DNA of 64,000 nucleotides from contig CACMJW010000001.1 in NCBI GenBank assembly GCA_902614125.1, forward strand, positions 124,001-188,000, read 5' to 3'. How positions within the stretch are numbered: the stretch's first letter is position 1; each line of letters begins with the position of its first letter. A program made the position numbers and the translations under genes. Under the pieces are notes generated by a model. The model ran no database searches and had not been told where the DNA came from. It was given only the letters and a program-made list of their open reading frames with translations. The DNA comes from an uncultured Pelagibacteraceae bacterium. GTDB taxonomy: Bacteria; Pseudomonadota; Alphaproteobacteria; Pelagibacterales; Pelagibacteraceae. Shown piece by piece: positions 1 to 10,832 of the stretch.

Positions 1-483
1 TAAGAAAGTTTTACCTGTGCCCGCAGGTCCTGCTGAAATAACTATATCGCTCTCCCTTAACGCTCTAACATAGTTTTTTTGTTTTTCTGATCTAGGAATT
101 ACAGATTTTTTTGGTGTCTTAATAATATATTCAATATTTTTATTCGTATTGTTATTATTATTTTCATCAATCATAAATTTATTAACTGATGAAATTATAT
201 CTTTTTTTTCAATATTTCCATTTGTAATAAATTGATTAGTTAAAAACTGAATAGCATTTTTTACTAAATTATTTTTTTTTGGATCGCTTTTTATAAGAAT
301 TGAGTTTCCTCTTGAATAAATACTGGTATTTGTTAACTTTTCTAACTCTTTTAAGTTGTTATTAAATTCTCCAACAACACCTAATAGCAGATCATTATCT
401 TGGAAAACTATACTCAGCGAATTATTATCTGAATAAACAAATTTCAGCTCAGTTTTAAAATTATTTTGTTTAAGATTTTTCAA
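1..483 (-). CDS. phoH: PhoH-family ATPase (N-terminal part, truncated by window edge)
   Basis: Reverse-strand translation contains ...SEKQKNYVRALRESDIVISAGPAGTGKTFL (Walker A of PhoH); probable TTG start at 483 directly upstream of the miaB stop in this orientation. Confidence 0.75.
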   Translation of the reverse strand, partial: MKNLKQNNFKTELKFVYSDNNSLSIVFQDNDLLLGVVGEFNNNLKELEKLTNTSIYSRGNSILIKSDPKKNNLVKNAIQFLTNQFITNGNIEKKDIISSVNKFMIDENNNNNTNKNIEYIIKTPKKSVIPRSEKQKNYVRALRESDIVISAGPAGTGKTFL

Positions 484-484
484 A

Positions 485-1816
485 TTAAGCTGCTACCATT
501 TTGTTATCTAATTTTCCAAATAAACTGTTCTGATTAGAGTTTTCTATTTTAACTTCTACCAACTTTCCTATAATGTCTTCTGATCCATCAAAGATAACTG
601 AGGATAAATATTTGTTTCTTCCAAAAAATTTATTTTGATTTTTTAATTTATTTTCAACGAGGACTTCAATAGACTGTTTTTCCATAGATTTATTAATTTG
701 TATTTGATTATTGAATAATTTTTTTTGAATAATAATTAGTCTTTCTTTACAAATTTCATTATCAATTAACTCATAATTTGAGGCTGTTGTGCCTGGTCTT
801 GGGCTAAAAATAAAAGAGAAAGAATTTATAAAATTTACTTTATCTAGCAATTTTAGAGTATCATTGAAATCATTTTCAGTTTCACCAGGATACCCAATTA
901 TAAAATCACTCGAGAATTTAATGTCATTATTAATATTTATTAATTTTTCATAAACTTTTAAATAGTCTTCAACTTTGTGCTTCCTATTCATCAAATGTAA
1001 TATTTTATCTGAACCACTTTGAATTGGTAAATGCACAAATGGCATTAACTTTTTACTTAATGAATAACAATCTATTAGGTCATCGGTCATGTCTCTTGGA
1101 TGGGATGTTGTATATCTTACTCTTATTAACTCAGAATACTGATCTAATTTTTTTATCAAGTCAGAAATTCTGTACTCTTTGCCATTTTCAGAATAAGAGT
1201 ATGCGTTTACATTCTGACCTAATAGTGTAATTTCTCTAACACCATTTTTAATCAGTTCCTCAGCTTCCTTAATTATTTGTTCAAAAGGCCTAGAATACTC
1301 AGGACCTCTGGTGTAAGGAACTACACAAAAATGGCAAAACTTATCACATCCCTCTTGGATTGTTAAGAAAGCTGAAATTTTACTATTCTCGTTTTTAATA
1401 TCATCGAAATAATTAAACTTTGATACGGTATCAAATTCTGTTTCATCTATTTTTTTGTTTTTGGACTGATCTAAAATTAAATCATTAATTTTATGATAAG
1501 CCTGAGGGCCAATAACTATATCTATATAAGGTTCTCGTTTTAGCATTTCCTCATTCTCAGCTTGAGCAACGCACCCAGCAACTACTACAATTGGTTTTTT
1601 TTTTCCTTTAAAACTTTTTTTAACTCTACCTATTTCATGGTAGACCTTCTCTTTTGCTTTATCTCGAATATGGCAAGTGTTTAATATATAACAGTCAACA
1701 TCGTTTTGATCTTCATTTCTAATGTATCCAATATTTTTAACAGTGTCATAGATTCGATTGGAGTCATATTCATTCATCTGACAACCAAAAGTTTTGATAA
1801 AAACTTTTTTTTGCAT
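485..1816 (-). CDS. miaB: tRNA-2-methylthio-N6-dimethylallyladenosine synthase MiaB
   Basis: N-terminal KTFGCQMNEYDS, radical SAM CDKFCHFCVVPYTRG, C-terminal TRAM-like region. Confidence 0.97.
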   Translation of the reverse strand: MQKKVFIKTFGCQMNEYDSNRIYDTVKNIGYIRNEDQNDVDCYILNTCHIRDKAKEKVYHEIGRVKKSFKGKKKPIVVVAGCVAQAENEEMLKREPYIDIVIGPQAYHKINDLILDQSKNKKIDETEFDTVSKFNYFDDIKNENSKISAFLTIQEGCDKFCHFCVVPYTRGPEYSRPFEQIIKEAEELIKNGVREITLLGQNVNAYSYSENGKEYRISDLIKKLDQYSELIRVRYTTSHPRDMTDDLIDCYSLSKKLMPFVHLPIQSGSDKILHLMNRKHKVEDYLKVYEKLININNDIKFSSDFIIGYPGETENDFNDTLKLLDKVNFINSFSFIFSPRPGTTASNYELIDNEICKERLIIIQKKLFNNQIQINKSMEKQSIEVLVENKLKNQNKFFGRNKYLSSVIFDGSEDIIGKLVEVKIENSNQNSLFGKLDNKMVAA

Positions 1817-2226
1817 TACTTATTTTTCTTGATACCGTAAAGTTCTAGTTTGTGATCAACTAATTCATAACCGTATTTTTCAGCTACTTTTTTTTGCAAT
1901 TTCTCAATCTCATCATCAACAAATTCAATTATTTCACCTGTTTTTATGTCTATTAAATGATCATGATGACTTTCACTAAGTTGCTCATATCTTGCTTTTC
2001 CACCTTTGAAATCATGCTTAGCAACTATTCCTGCCTCTTCAAATAATTTAACGGTTCTATAGACTGTAGCTATGCTTATTTTTGAATCAATTTCTGAGAC
2101 CCTGTTATAAAGCTCATCAACATCTGGGTGATCTTGAGATTCGCTCATAACTTTTGCAATTATGCGTCTTTGATCTGTTAATTTTACTCCTTTTGAAATA
2201 CATTTTTGTTCTATTGTTTCAGACAT
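1816..2226 (-). CDS. fur: Fur-family metal-responsive transcriptional regulator
   Basis: KLTDQRRIIAKVM, ISIATVYRTVKLFEEAGIV, HHDHLIDIKTGEIIEF motifs of Fur/Mur. Confidence 0.9.
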   Translation of the reverse strand: MSETIEQKCISKGVKLTDQRRIIAKVMSESQDHPDVDELYNRVSEIDSKISIATVYRTVKLFEEAGIVAKHDFKGGKARYEQLSESHHDHLIDIKTGEIIEFVDDEIEKLQKKVAEKYGYELVDHKLELYGIKKNK

Positions 2227-2233
2227 ACCTTAT

Positions 2234-2614
2234 TTAACTCGAATAAATTGGATTTATCAAATCTTTTGTTAGCTTATCTTCGTTATCCAATTCAATTAAA
2301 TTTTTATAGTCATTTATGTTTTTTATATCCATTGAAGTAAATCCTACTAATTCAATTTTATTGGCTAGAGACAAGGCTTTAGCAATTGAAATTGAAGTTC
2401 TTAAACTTGAAAATTTTCCTGGCCCTTTATTAACATATATTTTTTTAATTTGATTTATATTTGTATCTTTTTCACTCAAGAATTTAATTAATAGAGTCAC
2501 TATTTTATCAAAATTTTCTCTACTGTTTGAATGCTCAGTGGTATAAGATTTACTATCTTTGATGATTGAAAAAAAAATTTTATCACTTGCAGCATCAATT
2601 ACTAAATTAGTCAT
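2234..2614 (-). CDS. tsaB: TsaB-like tRNA threonylcarbamoyladenosine biosynthesis protein, short form (~126 aa)
   Basis: MTNLVIDAASDKIFFSI...VNKGPGKFSSLRTSISIAKALSLA matches the TsaB N-lobe; ORF-track start at 2758 is an upstream extension, ATG at 2614 fits. Confidence 0.8.
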   Translation of the reverse strand: MTNLVIDAASDKIFFSIIKDSKSYTTEHSNSRENFDKIVTLLIKFLSEKDTNINQIKKIYVNKGPGKFSSLRTSISIAKALSLANKIELVGFTSMDIKNINDYKNLIELDNEDKLTKDLINPIYSS

Positions 2615-3617
2615 TATCAATTTATTTCTATTGCAAACAAACCTATATGCAACCGAAAAAAAATACGAGAAAGATGAAAAAGGAATTTTATCACTAATGT
2701 ACCATAGATTTGAGGAAAATAAGTATCCATCGACTAATATTAAGATGACTGTATTCAAAAAACATTTGGAGTTAATAAAAAATAATAATTTTGAATTTTT
2801 TGATCCAAAAGATTTTGAGAAAGAATTTTATAATGTAAAAATTAAGAAAAAAATTCTTATTACTATAGATGATGCTTTTTTATCTTTTTATAACAATGCT
2901 TGGCCTTATCTGAAGGAAAATCAAATTCCTTTTATTTTATTTACATCCACTGAAACTATAGGAAATAAAGGCTACATGACTATGGATCAGTTAAAGGAAG
3001 TTGAATCGTATAGCTTTGCATATTTGGGAAATCACTCTCACTCTCATGAATACATGGTAGAATTTGATTTTGAGAAGTACACAAAAGATATAAATAAATC
3101 TATTGAAATATTTAATGCTCAATTTAATTATAATCCAATTTTTTTTTCATATCCTTTTGGTGAATATAGTTTAGAACAAAAAAAATTTATTTCTTCAAAA
3201 TTTAAATTTGCATTTGGTCAGCACTCGGGTGTCATTGATCTTAATAAAGATCCATATGAATTACCAAGATTCCCAATAAATGAAAAGTACGGTGATATTA
3301 AAAGATTTCAGTTTTTAATTAATTTACTTCCACTTCAGTACGATAAACTCTCTCCAGAAGATAAACTAATTACCAACAATAACCCTCCAAAGATGACTGT
3401 AGAATTTTTTAAGGAGCAAAAAAATTTAGAACAAATAAATTGTTTTTCTGATGAAGGAGGTTCTTGGGATAATTCAAACATAAATTTAGAAGAAAACAAA
3501 CTTACAATTTCCTTTAGAGAAAAGTTTAATTTTAGAAGAGGAAGAGTTAACTGTTCCTTAAACGACATAGATGGCTGGAGGTGGTTAGGTAGCCAATTTT
3601 CAGTAGATTTAAATTAA
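2562..3617 (+). CDS. Polysaccharide deacetylase (NodB-like) family protein with signal peptide
   Basis: LSLMYHRFEENKYPS, ILITIDDAFLSFYNNAWPYL, LGNHSHSHEYM, FFSYPFGEYS motifs; hydrophobic N-terminus LVIINLFLLQTNLYA. Start codon uncertain (ATG 2562 overlaps tsaB). Confidence 0.8.
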   Translation: MIEKKILSLAASITKLVIINLFLLQTNLYATEKKYEKDEKGILSLMYHRFEENKYPSTNIKMTVFKKHLELIKNNNFEFFDPKDFEKEFYNVKIKKKILITIDDAFLSFYNNAWPYLKENQIPFILFTSTETIGNKGYMTMDQLKEVESYSFAYLGNHSHSHEYMVEFDFEKYTKDINKSIEIFNAQFNYNPIFFSYPFGEYSLEQKKFISSKFKFAFGQHSGVIDLNKDPYELPRFPINEKYGDIKRFQFLINLLPLQYDKLSPEDKLITNNNPPKMTVEFFKEQKNLEQINCFSDEGGSWDNSNINLEENKLTISFREKFNFRRGRVNCSLNDIDGWRWLGSQFSVDLN

Positions 3618-4748
3618 GTTTTTCAATTTTTTTGTTGTTGGTAGAATTTTAACATCATCAAATTCTGTTAGAGAATTTTGCTCAATAATTTTTTTTAATA
3701 TTTTTGTGTATTCAACGCCAGTTTCAGCATATTTATCCAAATAATTTACAAGCAAAAGACTATTTAGTTTTCCTTCATTATCTCTTTGAATTGCTCTTTC
3801 ACGTCTGAATTCTTTATATCCCGAATGTGTATTTAAATTTCTTTGATATGCCTTCACAGACGCCTTTAAGACTTTAAACTTTGCAACCTTATGTTTTGAA
3901 TCTCCATCTGCTCCAGCCGGTTTAATTCCCTCACCAGACCAAGTCCATTGTCCAAAAAGTGCATTTCCTTCTTGTGCAAATCTTGATGTACCCCATCCAG
4001 TCTCTTTAGCTGCTTGAGCAATTGCTAATGAAACTGGTATTTCATCCATTCTTATTTTTAACGTTGAAAAATCATTACTTTTGACACCATATTGCTTAAA
4101 TTTTTTTGATAGCCACTCTTTCTCTGTTTTTGAATTATTATTTTTATTTAAGATAGCGAAAAGCTTTTTCCTATCTAAACGAATTTTTGTGTTCTCCTCA
4201 ATTATCAAAGGAAGTATAATTTGTATGAATAAATTCTTTCTTTTTTTTGTGTTTTCTATTTTTTTCATTTCTTTGGGCAAATGATCAATAGAATTACCAA
4301 TGTTTACTAGCTTTGTTTCTTTAACTTTTTGAAGATTGTACTTTGTGTCCTCAAACAATTGCTCGATAGTAGATGCGCTTAATCTGGAAGTATTTAAATT
4401 ATTTTCATCAGAATTAAATACGTCTATATCATCAAATACATTTTCCAAATTTGTTTCTTCATCAACGTTTTCTTTTTTAAATATTTCTTTATTGTTAAGT
4501 GTTAGATCAAAATTTTTTTTTGATATATTCGACACTTCAATATTGGCTCTAAAGTTTTCGTCCATAAAATTAGTCATCACAGGTAAACCAAAAAAAATCA
4601 AAATAACAATACCACTTGCTAAGGAAAACTTAGATAAACTCTTATAATCTTTTTTAAATAAAATTTTTTTATTTTTCTTTTTAAGACTTTTTAATTTAAT
4701 TGAGTTTGGTTTTATGAAAATTGATTCATTTCTATTTTTTTTAGGCAT
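3609..4748 (-). CDS. Bax-like/glucosaminidase-domain protein (peptidoglycan hydrolase)
   Basis: SLAIAQAAKETGWGTSRFAQEGNALFGQWTW...HKVAKFKVLKASVKAYQRNLNTHSGYKEFR is typical of COG2992 Bax; one N-terminal TM segment. Confidence 0.85.
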   Translation of the reverse strand: MPKKNRNESIFIKPNSIKLKSLKKKNKKILFKKDYKSLSKFSLASGIVILIFFGLPVMTNFMDENFRANIEVSNISKKNFDLTLNNKEIFKKENVDEETNLENVFDDIDVFNSDENNLNTSRLSASTIEQLFEDTKYNLQKVKETKLVNIGNSIDHLPKEMKKIENTKKRKNLFIQIILPLIIEENTKIRLDRKKLFAILNKNNNSKTEKEWLSKKFKQYGVKSNDFSTLKIRMDEIPVSLAIAQAAKETGWGTSRFAQEGNALFGQWTWSGEGIKPAGADGDSKHKVAKFKVLKASVKAYQRNLNTHSGYKEFRRERAIQRDNEGKLNSLLLVNYLDKYAETGVEYTKILKKIIEQNSLTEFDDVKILPTTKKLKNLI

Positions 4749-4787
4749 AAAATAAGTTTAATGATTATATAAAAATAAATTATTATT

Positions 4788-5330
4788 TTAAACTGCTAAA
4801 ACTTCTTTAACTTCAGGAATATAATGAGTTAGTAAATTTTGAACACCTTGCTTTAGCGTCATAGTTGAAGATGGGCAGCCTGAACAACTTCCTTGTAATT
4901 CTACTTTGACTTTGCCATCTATAAACTCTTTAAATTTTATATCTCCACCATCTTTTGCAACTGCGGGTCTAACTTTTGTTTCTAAAATATGGATTATTTT
5001 TTTTTCAATTTCATTTAAATTTTCATCAGACTCATTTTGACCTAATTTATCAATAATACACTTATTTCCCTCAGCATAATATTCATTTATGTAAGATATA
5101 ATTATATGCTGCATATCATCCCAATTATTTTCATCTATCTTGTTAACTGATAAAAAATCTTCGCCTAAAAAAATACTGGTTACTCCATTTATGGAGAAAA
5201 TATTTCTTAACAAGGTATTTTTTGTATCATCTTTATTAACTATCTCAAAAGGTCCATTATTTGAAACTGGACGTCCTGGTATGAACTTTAATGAGTTTGG
5301 GTTAGGTGTTTTTTGAGTTTGTACAAACAT
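4788..5330 (-). CDS. NifU-like/Nfu Fe-S cluster scaffold protein
   Basis: Nfu N-domain MFVQTQKTPNPNSLKFIPG plus C-terminal GSCSGCPSSTMTLKQGVQNLL CxxC motif. Confidence 0.92.
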   Translation of the reverse strand: MFVQTQKTPNPNSLKFIPGRPVSNNGPFEIVNKDDTKNTLLRNIFSINGVTSIFLGEDFLSVNKIDENNWDDMQHIIISYINEYYAEGNKCIIDKLGQNESDENLNEIEKKIIHILETKVRPAVAKDGGDIKFKEFIDGKVKVELQGSCSGCPSSTMTLKQGVQNLLTHYIPEVKEVLAV

Positions 5331-5367
5331 TTCTCTAATATAATAACTAAAAAAACATTTTAAATAG

Positions 5368-6369
5368 TTAAAAACCGATTATTTTCTTCATTTCTCTAAC
5401 TTTATTTTCAGCTATGTCATTTGCTTTTTCTGCTCCAACTAATAAAATTTTGTCCAAATAACCAGGATCATTTAATAATTTATTTATTTCTTTTGCCATT
5501 GGAGAAATTTTATCAATTAATTGTTCAGAAAGACTTGTTTTAAACTCAGAGAAATTTTTACCACCAAACTCCTTCAAAGTGGTGTTAATATTTTGATTTT
5601 TTAAACTTGAATATATTCCAAGTAAATTTTCTGCCTCAGGTCTGTTTTCTAATTCCTCAATAATATTAGGTATAGGATGTGGATCTGTTTTTGCTTTTTT
5701 TATTTTATTTATTATTAAATCTTTATTGTCTTTTAAGTTTATTCTACTTAGATCTGACACGTCTGATTTACTCATTTTTTTTGAACCATCTTTTAAGCTC
5801 ATAATTCTGGAAAATTGTTTTTGTATTAATGGTTCAGGAGGAACTAGGAAATCCTCAACATTATAATCGTTATTGAATTTTTGAGCAATATCGCGACAAA
5901 GTTCTAAATGTTGCTTCTGATCATCGCCAACTGGTACATGTGTTGCATCATACAACATAATATCTGCAGCCATAAGAATAGGATAGATGTAAAGGCCTAC
6001 GCTTGCTTTCTCTTTATCTTTTCCTGCTTTTTCCTTAAACTGTGTCATCCTGTTAAGCCAACCCATTCTACCAACACAACTCAATATCCAAGAACCCTCT
6101 GAGTGTGCGGGAACTAAAGATTGATTAAACAAAATACTTTTGTTTGGATTAAGTCCACTTGCAATGAATGTTGCAGCAGTTTCTCTAATATTATTTTTTA
6201 GTTCTTTAGGATCCTGTTTCAAAGTAATTGCATGTAAGTCAACAACACAATATATGCAATTATTATCCTCTTCATTCTGTAGTTCTACAAAATTTTTTAT
6301 TGCACCTAAATAATTTCCTAAATGTAGATTTCCTGTTGGTTGGACTCCTGAAAAAATTTTTTTAGCCAT
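5368..6369 (-). CDS. trpS: Tryptophanyl-tRNA synthetase
   Basis: [19 protein letters not shown] and KKMSKSD class I signatures. Confidence 0.97.
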   Translation of the reverse strand: MAKKIFSGVQPTGNLHLGNYLGAIKNFVELQNEEDNNCIYCVVDLHAITLKQDPKELKNNIRETAATFIASGLNPNKSILFNQSLVPAHSEGSWILSCVGRMGWLNRMTQFKEKAGKDKEKASVGLYIYPILMAADIMLYDATHVPVGDDQKQHLELCRDIAQKFNNDYNVEDFLVPPEPLIQKQFSRIMSLKDGSKKMSKSDVSDLSRINLKDNKDLIINKIKKAKTDPHPIPNIIEELENRPEAENLLGIYSSLKNQNINTTLKEFGGKNFSEFKTSLSEQLIDKISPMAKEINKLLNDPGYLDKILLVGAEKANDIAENKVREMKKIIGF

Positions 6370-6373
6370 AAAG

Positions 6374-7903
6374 TTAATATTTTATTTTAATATCTGATAA
6401 TTTGAAAGCTTTAGTGACGATAGATATTAAAAAATACATTACAAACGTTATGATTACTAAAATAATTATGCATAAAAATTTATAATTATTTTCATAAGTC
6501 AAATATTCGGAAAAGAACTTAATTAAATATATAAATATACTCAAAGAAATAAAATTAGAAAAAAGTATTTTCAGCATTGAAAAATGGAAATTCCTTGAAA
6601 ATTTAAAATAACTTTTGTTTATGACTATAACCATCAAAATTATACCATTTAGCCAAGAAGATATTGTTGTGGCAATTGGAATAATTATAAACCCAATTTT
6701 GTTAAAGAAAATAACACTAATAAAAATATTAACTGCTACTGATAATACAGAAATTTTAAATGGAGTATTGGTGTCATTTCTAGCAAACAAAAAACTGGAG
6801 AATATCTTTATTAATGAAAATGCAGGTAAGCCAAGAGAAAAATAAAATAACGCTTTAGCTGAATTTTTTACACTTTCAATATCAAATGATCCGTATCCAA
6901 ATAATGAGGAAGTAATTTCCTCTGACGCAACAATCAAAGCAAATGATGCTGGCAAACTTAGAAATAAACTTAATTCTAAAGCTTTGTTTTGTATTTCTGA
7001 AATTTTTAATTTATCCTCTGTTTGAACATATTTGCTTAAATTTGGAAGTATGACCGTACCTATTGCTATTCCTGCTATTGCAAGATTAATCTGATAAATT
7101 CTATCTGCATAATATAAGTAAGATACTGCACTTGCTTGAAATGAAGCAATAATTGTTCCAACTAAAATATTTATTTGAGTTACACCTGAAGCAAAAATAC
7201 TTGGTAGAAGCTTTTTAAAGAATATTTTTATATTATCATTCATTTTAATTTTTAAATTAAAATTAGGTAAATAAAATTTTCTTACAAAAAAAATAAGAAA
7301 TATAAACTGTACTAGTCCAGCTATAGATACTGTATATGATAAATAATAAACCAATTTATCTCCAAACTTATTTGCGAACATTAAACACAAAATTAACAAA
7401 ATATTTAAAATTATTGGCGCAGCCGCTGCAGCTGCAAATTTGTTATGAGAGTTTAAAATTGCTGATAAAAAAGAAGCAAGGCAAATAAAAAGTAAAAAAG
7501 GAAAAGTAAGTCTTGTTAAATTTATAGCTAATTGCATTTTTTCTTTATCATCACTAAAACCAGGAGCAATAATTTTTACAAATCCTGGCATGAAAATTTC
7601 AATTAAAATGGTTGTAACTAAAAGAAAGAAAACTAATAAATTAAAAACTGAATTTGCAAACTCTTTGGCTTTATCTTTTCCTTTGATAAGCTCGCTAGAA
7701 TAAGATGGAACAAAAGCTGCGTTAAATGTTCCTTCAGAAAATAACCTTCTAAAAGTGTTCGGAATCCTAAATGCTACAAAAAAAGCATCAGCTAATGGCC
7801 CAGAACCTAAATAAAGAGCGATAAAAAAATCTCTGACATAACCAAGCACTCTACTTATCAAAACAAAAAAACTAAATGTGCCAGTTGACTTAATTATGTT
7901 CAT
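6374..7903 (-). CDS. murJ: Lipid II flippase MurJ (MviN)
   Basis: Polytopic membrane protein with [18 protein letters not shown]...[31 protein letters not shown]. Confidence 0.95.
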   Translation of the reverse strand: MNIIKSTGTFSFFVLISRVLGYVRDFFIALYLGSGPLADAFFVAFRIPNTFRRLFSEGTFNAAFVPSYSSELIKGKDKAKEFANSVFNLLVFFLLVTTILIEIFMPGFVKIIAPGFSDDKEKMQLAINLTRLTFPFLLFICLASFLSAILNSHNKFAAAAAAPIILNILLILCLMFANKFGDKLVYYLSYTVSIAGLVQFIFLIFFVRKFYLPNFNLKIKMNDNIKIFFKKLLPSIFASGVTQINILVGTIIASFQASAVSYLYYADRIYQINLAIAGIAIGTVILPNLSKYVQTEDKLKISEIQNKALELSLFLSLPASFALIVASEEITSSLFGYGSFDIESVKNSAKALFYFSLGLPAFSLIKIFSSFLFARNDTNTPFKISVLSVAVNIFISVIFFNKIGFIIIPIATTISSWLNGIILMVIVINKSYFKFSRNFHFSMLKILFSNFISLSIFIYLIKFFSEYLTYENNYKFLCIIILVIITFVMYFLISIVTKAFKLSDIKIKY

Positions 7904-7953
7904 AAATCATATTAGTCTTAATTTAGATCTAATTGTATATTTAAATATCCAAA

Positions 7954-10242
7954 ATGAAGAAAGTTAAAATAGAACATTATTCTGATAAAGAAGCTCTTGA
8001 TTTTCATACCAATGAAAAATCAGGAAAAATTGAAATAAATTCATCGAAGCCGATGACTACTAAAAGAGATTTAGCTCTAGCTTATTCTCCAGGTGTTGCT
8101 GCTCCAGTTAAAGCTATCGCAGAAAATCCTGATCTTGCTTATGAATATACTACTAAAGGTAATTTGGTAGCCGTAATTAGCAATGGATCTGCAATTCTTG
8201 GTCTTGGTAATTTAGGAGCTGTTGCTTCTAAACCAGTTATGGAGGGAAAAGCAGTTTTATTTAAAAGATTTGCAGATATTGATTCAATAGATTTAGAAAT
8301 AGACTCAAACGATACTAACGAAATTATAAATTCAATTAAGAATTTTTCAAAAAGTTTTGGAGGTATTAACTTAGAAGATATCGCTGCTCCAGACTGTTTC
8401 GTAATAGAAGAAAAACTTAAAGAAATTTTAGATATTCCTGTTTTTCATGATGATCAACATGGTACTGCAATTATTACAACTGCGGCACTAATAAATGCAG
8501 TAGACATTGCAAAAAAGGATTTAAAAAAAATTAAAATTGTAATCAATGGAGCGGGTGCTGCAGCTATGGCTTGTGCTAATTTATTTAAAAGCTCAGGTGT
8601 TCCTCAAAAAAATATAACTATGTTAGACAGAAAAGGAGTGATTTACAGGGGAAGAGATAACTTAAATCAATGGAAATCAGCTCATGCAGTTGAAACGAAA
8701 AATAGGACATTGTCTGACGCAATTGATAGTGCAGATGTTTTTTTAGGATTGTCTGCAGCAGGCGCTCTTAAAAAAGAGATGGTTAGAAAAATGGCAAAAA
8801 ACCCGATAATTTTTGCTTGTGCTAACCCAGATCCAGAAATTACTCCAGAACAAGTTGAGGAAGTTAGAAAAGATGCAATAATTGCTACAGGTAGATCAGA
8901 TTATCCTAACCAAGTAAATAACTTAATTGGTTTCCCATATATATTTAGAGGAGCATTAGATGTAAGAGCGAAGACAATTAACGAGGAAATGAAAACTGCT
9001 GCAGCAGACGCAATTGCAAAACTTGCAAGAGAAATTGTGCCTGAAGAAGTGGCTGCTGCAATGGGAGGTGAAACACCTTCTTATGGAAAAGAATACATTA
9101 TTCCCTCTACATTTGATCCGCGTTTAATCAGTGTTATTCCAGTTGCAGTAGCAAGGGCCGCGATGTCAAGTGGAGTTGCGAGAAAGAATATTGAAAATTT
9201 TGATATATATTCCGAGCAACTTAAACAAAGATTGGATCCATCCGTAACTATTATGCAAGGAATTAACTCAAAAATTAAAAAAAATAAAAAAAGAGTTGTG
9301 TTTGCTGATGGGGAAGATGAAAATACACTTAAAGCTGCAATAGCTTTTAAAAATAGTAATCTAGGAACACCAATCATCGTTGCGAAAGAAAAAGTTGTTA
9401 AAGAGAGGTTAAAAGAAATTGGATATGGGGAAAATTTTGACATTGAAATTGTGAATTCAACTAGAAAAGACAAAAGAGAAAAATATGTAAACTTTTTGTT
9501 TAAAAAATTGCAAAGAGAAGAAGGCTTATTAGAGAGAGATTGTGATCGAATGGTAAGAAACGATAGAGTTATATGGGGCTCTTGTATGGTAGCATGTGGA
9601 GATGCAGACGCAATGGTAACTGGAAATACAAGAAGGTATGCCCAGTCTTTTCAAAAGATCAAAAAAGTTGTTGAACCAAGGCCAGGTGAAATAATGTTTG
9701 GGTTAAATATGGTTGTAAATAAAGGGAAAACTGTGTTTATTGGAGATACTAGCGTACATGAATATCCGACGTCTGAACAATTAGCTGAAATAGCGATTTC
9801 AGCTGCAAGGGTAGTAAGACTTTTTGGTTTCGATCCTAAAGTTGCTTTCCTTTCTCATTCAACTTTTGGACAACCATTAACTAGCAGAACAAAACACATA
9901 AGGGATGCTGTTGAAATTTTAAAAAATAAAGAAGTTGATTTTAAATTTGATGGAGACATGCAACCAGATGTGGCACTAAATAATGAGTATGCAGATCTTT
10001 ATCCTTTTTCAGAAATTGTTGGTAAAGCGAATATATTAATTATGCCAGGACAACATAGTGCAACTATTTCTCACAAAATGATGAAGTCTTTGGGTGGCGC
10101 TAAGGTGATTGGTCCTTTGTTAATTGGTTTGGGGCAACCAATTGAAATTGCTCCATTAAGATCCTCTACTTCTGATATATTAAATTTAGCTTCTGTTGCG
10201 GCGTATTCCGCGGGAGTAATTAATTATAAAAAACCAAATTAA
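7954..10242 (+). CDS. maeB: NADP-dependent malic enzyme with C-terminal phosphate acetyltransferase-like domain
   Basis: N-terminal malic enzyme (DIAAPDCFVIEEKL, VFHDDQHGTAIITTAAL), C-terminal PTA-like (KKRVVFADGEDENTLKAA, MPGQHSATISHKMMKSLGG). Confidence 0.95.
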   Translation: MKKVKIEHYSDKEALDFHTNEKSGKIEINSSKPMTTKRDLALAYSPGVAAPVKAIAENPDLAYEYTTKGNLVAVISNGSAILGLGNLGAVASKPVMEGKAVLFKRFADIDSIDLEIDSNDTNEIINSIKNFSKSFGGINLEDIAAPDCFVIEEKLKEILDIPVFHDDQHGTAIITTAALINAVDIAKKDLKKIKIVINGAGAAAMACANLFKSSGVPQKNITMLDRKGVIYRGRDNLNQWKSAHAVETKNRTLSDAIDSADVFLGLSAAGALKKEMVRKMAKNPIIFACANPDPEITPEQVEEVRKDAIIATGRSDYPNQVNNLIGFPYIFRGALDVRAKTINEEMKTAAADAIAKLAREIVPEEVAAAMGGETPSYGKEYIIPSTFDPRLISVIPVAVARAAMSSGVARKNIENFDIYSEQLKQRLDPSVTIMQGINSKIKKNKKRVVFADGEDENTLKAAIAFKNSNLGTPIIVAKEKVVKERLKEIGYGENFDIEIVNSTRKDKREKYVNFLFKKLQREEGLLERDCDRMVRNDRVIWGSCMVACGDADAMVTGNTRRYAQSFQKIKKVVEPRPGEIMFGLNMVVNKGKTVFIGDTSVHEYPTSEQLAEIAISAARVVRLFGFDPKVAFLSHSTFGQPLTSRTKHIRDAVEILKNKEVDFKFDGDMQPDVALNNEYADLYPFSEIVGKANILIMPGQHSATISHKMMKSLGGAKVIGPLLIGLGQPIEIAPLRSSTSDILNLASVAAYSAGVINYKKPN

Positions 10243-10832
10243 TTTTTTACTATTCTAAGATCTTCCACAAGCAATATACTTGAAATTACATCTTCTACAT
10301 CAAGAATTTGTTTCGCTTCATTAATAACTTCTGTTCTTTCCTCTTCATTTTCAGCAATACCATAAATATAAATTTTTTTTTTATGAGTATCTATATTGTA
10401 ATTAGATGACTTTATTTTTTTACTAGCTATCATAGCTGTACGTAACTGCGAAGTAATTAGGATATCTTTCGCAGATTGTTGAAAGTTAAACTTCTCTTTT
10501 ATCTTGAGATCGTTTTTAACCGATCTTGTACCTTTTATTTCCCAAGCTAATTTTGTTATTTTTAATTTTTCTTCAATTGTTTCAACCTTGCCAGTTATGA
10601 ATATTCTTCCATCTATAACTTTTGGCTTAACAGACAAAAAGTACTTTCCATCCATATTTATAATTTTTGCACTCAAATTTTTTTGCATTATATTATCATC
10701 TATCTGGGTTCCTATAGTTCTTGGATCTGTTGCAATTGATACTCCGGTACCAAGAACACCCGTTGAGGAAGCGCCCACACATCCGTTTAAAATTATTAAT
10801 AGTATTAAAAAGTAAAGTTTATTTTTTATCAT
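10239..10832 (-). CDS. BON-domain lipoprotein (OsmY/DolP-like)
   Basis: Lipobox-like LILLIILNGCVGASSTG and two BON-type repeats. Confidence 0.8.
   Translation of the reverse strand: MIKNKLYFLILLIILNGCVGASSTGVLGTGVSIATDPRTIGTQIDDNIMQKNLSAKIINMDGKYFLSVKPKVIDGRIFITGKVETIEEKLKITKLAWEIKGTRSVKNDLKIKEKFNFQQSAKDILITSQLRTAMIASKKIKSSNYNIDTHKKKIYIYGIAENEEERTEVINEAKQILDVEDVISSILLVEDLRIVKN

Noticed and set aside
2615-2758. N-terminal extension of the tsaB ORF (MNTVILILVDGYLFSS...)
   Set aside because: Upstream of the conserved TsaB start and antisense to the deacetylase gene; a start at 2614 is better supported.
4336-4647. 103-aa plus-strand Ser/Phe-rich ORF
   Set aside because: Antisense of the low-complexity N-terminal region of the Bax-like gene.
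9081-9473. 130-aa minus-strand ORF inside maeB
   Set aside because: Fully antisense to a clearly coding conserved domain; no recognisable motif.
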